This document shows positions 61,728 through 64,000 of a stretch of 64,000 nt of DNA, one piece after another. Source of the stretch: Microbacterium sp. MPKO10 (GTDB taxonomy: Bacteria; Actinomycetota; Actinomycetes; Actinomycetales; Microbacteriaceae); contig NZ_JAPCHX010000005.1 in assembly GCF_026107415.2 (NCBI RefSeq), positions 310,001 through 374,000 on the forward strand. Direction: 5' to 3'. A program made the translations under genes and the position numbers. The notes below the pieces were generated by a model that saw only the letters and a list, made by a program, of their open reading frames with translations, had not been told where the DNA came from and did not search any database. Positions within the stretch are counted from its first letter, which is position 1. The number at the start of each line of letters is the position of its first letter.

Positions 61728-63266
61728 CTACGCGAGCGGGGCGGCCACGATCGCCGCCACATCGGCGAGCTTCGCGACGACGGCGTCCCGGAACTCTGTG
61801 TGCTCCGCCACGTCCGCTGGGACGATCGAACGAAGGGCGAAGACTCGATCGACGAGTCGCTCCGGGTCGCACTCAGGCGCATCCGGGTCTCTCACTGCCG
61901 CGTGCAGCATCTCGGCTTGCGGGTCATCGAGCGGTGGCGCTCCGTCACGCATGCTCTCGGCGACGAAGGCGATCCACGCGGCGAGCGCGAGAGCGAGCCC
62001 CTGCGGCACATGCCCCGAGGCCAGCCGCGAGCGCACGGTGCTGATGATGCGCAGGGGAACTTTCAGCGAGCCATCAGACGCGACCTGCCGTGTCGTGTGG
62101 GCGAGTGCCGGGTTTCCGAACCTGTCGAGCACGACGTCGCGGTAGGTCGGCAGGTCGAGCCCACGAGGCGCCGTGAGCGTCGGGAGCACGTCGACTGTGA
62201 GTGCCTCGTTGACGCGCTCGCGCAGGAAGGTGTCTGCCACGGCCTCAGCGATCGTGGCGTAGCCGGCGAGGGCGCCCAGATACGCGAACATCGAGTGTGC
62301 GGCGTTCAGCACACGGAGTTTGGCATGCTCGTATGGCCTGATGTCGTCTGTCAGGATCGCACCGACACGCTCCCATTCCGGGCGCGGCCCGGCAAACGCG
62401 TCTTCGATCACCCACTGGCTGTACTCCTCGGCTACGACAAGGCCTTCGTCGCGCAGACCGAGCAGCTTCTCGCCCTCCGCGAGGTCACGGGGCGTTGCCG
62501 CGGGAACCAGACGGTCGACGACGCTTGATGGGAAGGCGACGCCCCGCTCAAGCCACGTCGAGAACCCGGAGACGTCAACCGCAGTCGAGCGAGCGACGGC
62601 GGCGGCGAGCTCTCGAACGGCAGCGCGTGTGACGGCCCCATTCTGTGGAATGTTGTCGCAGGGCAGCACAGTGAAGGGCCGTGCGCCGTTGCGGTAGCGA
62701 CGCGCGAGTCCCCGCACGAGCAGGCCCAGTGGAGTGAGGGAGGGCTCCGTGCACGGCGACCCGTCAGTGAGTTCGCGACAGATGACGGAGACATCGGCTC
62801 TGACCTCGGGGAGCGAGAAGTCGACGGTTCCTGCGGACGTCAGCCGGTACCCCTTCTCAGTGATCGTCAGGGTTGCGAGGTGAACAGCTGGCGACGCGAG
62901 CATATCGGCGATCTCGGCTGAGTCATCTCCTGGCCAGTGGACGGCACGCAGCGAGCCAACGATCCGTGCGGTGTCGCCCCTCGTTGAGCGGGTGATCACG
63001 GTGAAGAGCCCGTCTTGCGGTTGCAGCTGCGTCACAGCAGCATCCGTCCTTCCGGTGACTCCGAGGATGCCCCAGTTGCGCTGACCCGTCGCCGCCATCG
63101 CGTCCTCCGAGTAGACCGCCTGGTGTGCCCGATGGAACGCCCCGACGCCGAAGTGCACGATCCCGACGCTGACGTCGGCGGACCACGACGGAGGCCCACT
63201 GACGAGTGATGACCGGTTCACGGAGTCAAGCGTCGCCCGTGAGAGCCGCGGGACGCGCTCAGTCAT
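61728..63266 (-). CDS. mannitol dehydrogenase family protein (mannitol 2-dehydrogenase or fructuronate reductase)
   Basis: A 512-residue polyol-specific long-chain dehydrogenase. The N-terminal Rossmann part has GIVHFGVGAFHRAHQAVY, and TVLPCDNIPQNG and the catalytic KLRVLNAAHSMFAYLG (Lys, Asn and His) follow in family order. It interconverts a sugar alcohol and ketose, or fructuronate and mannonate, with NAD(H). Start at MTERVPRL, overlapping the stop of the PotC-like permease gene by eight bases. Confidence 0.88.
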   Translation of the reverse strand: MTERVPRLSRATLDSVNRSSLVSGPPSWSADVSVGIVHFGVGAFHRAHQAVYSEDAMAATGQRNWGILGVTGRTDAAVTQLQPQDGLFTVITRSTRGDTARIVGSLRAVHWPGDDSAEIADMLASPAVHLATLTITEKGYRLTSAGTVDFSLPEVRADVSVICRELTDGSPCTEPSLTPLGLLVRGLARRYRNGARPFTVLPCDNIPQNGAVTRAAVRELAAAVARSTAVDVSGFSTWLERGVAFPSSVVDRLVPAATPRDLAEGEKLLGLRDEGLVVAEEYSQWVIEDAFAGPRPEWERVGAILTDDIRPYEHAKLRVLNAAHSMFAYLGALAGYATIAEAVADTFLRERVNEALTVDVLPTLTAPRGLDLPTYRDVVLDRFGNPALAHTTRQVASDGSLKVPLRIISTVRSRLASGHVPQGLALALAAWIAFVAESMRDGAPPLDDPQAEMLHAAVRDPDAPECDPERLVDRVFALRSIVPADVAEHTEFRDAVVAKLADVAAIVAAPLA

Positions 63267-64000
63267 CGTCAGAGTCACGCACACGCGCCACCAGCTGGGT
63301 CGGGTTCACGAATCGCAGAGCGATGATCAGGATGACGAGCATCATGACGGTGTACATGACGGCCATCGATGACACGAGCGGGCGGGGCTCAGCGCCCCCT
63401 GCCGAGGTCATCGCCCGGTAGATGGCGACAACGAGCGTGTCAGATCCTGGCCCGGAGACGAGGAACGTCAGCTCAAACATGCCGACCGTGCGCACGAGAA
63501 CGAGGATGGCCGCCGCGAGGATGCCAGGAACGAGGAGCGGCCCGAGAATGCGCACGAAGACGTGACGCATTCCGGCGCCGCACATGCGCGCGGCGTTCTC
63601 GATTGTCGGATTGATCTGTTCGATGAACGGCGTCATCGTGATGATGACGAACGGCACAGACGGAACGAGATTGACGAGAATCACTGCGATCAGAGATCGG
63701 CCGAGGCCGAAGTTGTACATCACCGTGGCAAGCGGGATTCCAAACGTGATCGGCGGGATCAGCACGGGAAGAAGGAAGAGTGCAGTCACCACCCGTTTGA
63801 AGGGGAAGTCACGTCGGGCCAAGACGTACGACGCTGGCACGCCAATGAGAATCGAGATCGCGACGACGCTGAACGAGACGATGAGCGTCACGCCGATGAC
63901 GTGGGCGAGCTCGAACCGCTCCCAGGATTCGCCGTACCAGTCCGTCGTGTACTCCAGAGGCAGCCACGTGGTGAACCAGCTTTTCCCAACGGAATCGACG
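63259..64000 (-). CDS. ABC transporter permease, PotC-like (5' end outside window)
   Basis: The frame is open to the last base, giving about 246 residues without the N-terminus. Membrane helices alternate with the EAA loop IENAARMCGAGMRHVFVRI, typical of PotC/CysW-type permeases rather than MalG. It belongs to a different ABC system from the MalFG pair, with its other genes upstream of the window. It overlaps the dehydrogenase gene, so the polyol or a related compound may be its substrate. Confidence 0.85.
   Translation of the reverse strand, partial: VDSVGKSWFTTWLPLEYTTDWYGESWERFELAHVIGVTLIVSFSVVAISILIGVPASYVLARRDFPFKRVVTALFLLPVLIPPITFGIPLATVMYNFGLGRSLIAVILVNLVPSVPFVIITMTPFIEQINPTIENAARMCGAGMRHVFVRILGPLLVPGILAAAILVLVRTVGMFELTFLVSGPGSDTLVVAIYRAMTSAGGAEPRPLVSSMAVMYTVMMLVILIIALRFVNPTQLVARVRDSDDD

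Overview
The window is a high-GC chromosomal segment (about 63-65 % G+C by eye) from an actinobacterium, most likely a member of the Microbacteriaceae. The evidence is the gene content: a DUF222/13E12-type HNH protein, PASTA-free Ser/Thr kinases, ClgR/PopR-like regulation of paired clpP genes, a CopD-CtaG fusion, a dCTP deaminase of actinobacterial type, a DtxR-like box before a heme oxygenase, and many GTG or leaderless starts. No phage, plasmid or CRISPR array is present. The only mobile DNA is a decayed IS481-type fragment near 54.1 kb. The genus is not determined here.

Layout. 0-1.8 kb: end of an MFS exporter and a RIO-type kinase. 1.8-8.6 kb (minus): a carbohydrate locus in the order ROK regulator, solute-binding lipoprotein, two permeases, GH4 6-phospho-glycosidase and BadF-type sugar kinase, all tightly coupled, with a tandem operator before the ROK gene. 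8.7-12.7 kb (plus): a phytoene-dehydrogenase-like flavoprotein and a two-gene ABC exporter. 12.7-16.2 kb: two tandem paralogous membrane Ser/Thr kinases. 16.2-18.1 kb: a clpP pair, the second without its catalytic Ser, facing a ClgR/PopR-like regulator, with similar palindromes before both. 18.1-28.2 kb: dcd, tRNA-Gly(CCC), small housekeeping genes, a serine-hydrolase-like lipoprotein that has lost all its catalytic motifs, a DUF2470/heme oxygenase pair, a Pif1-like helicase, a CopD-CtaG membrane protein and HU. 28.4-35.4 kb: cysteine-poor ribosomal proteins L28-L33-S14, a DUF222 protein, Zur and ZnuBCA with a Zur box. 35.5-38.7 kb: glycine betaine transporter ProVWX. 39.2-43.8 kb: 2-oxoacid dehydrogenase E1a-E1b-E2 and a HisC-type aminotransferase. 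43.9-51.4 kb: a small membrane protein, a WXG100-like protein with a lipase-like partner, a phosphatase, purB, a second ROK regulator, GrpB and two small membrane proteins. 51.5-54.6 kb: a MarR/flavin reductase pair, an orphan MsmK/UgpC ATPase, the IS481 remnant and a broken NUDIX gene. 54.6-58.4 kb: dnaB and rpsF-ssb-rpsR-rplI, separated by 0.7 kb rich in DnaA boxes. 58.5-64 kb (minus): a second sugar ABC system, a mannitol-dehydrogenase-family enzyme and a partial PotC-like permease.

How the genes fit together. Both sugar ABC systems lack an ATPase, and the orphan MsmK-type ATPase at 52.8 kb could serve either. Zinc control ties together Zur, ZnuABC and possibly the nearby cysteine-poor ribosomal proteins. 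The kinase-ClpP-regulator stretch looks like a signalling and proteolysis neighbourhood. Recurrent non-coding themes are leaderless promoters (a TAnnnT -10 hexamer 5-7 nt before the start codon), short tandem repeats at or just after stop codons, and a strongly over-represented octamer CGGATGCT.
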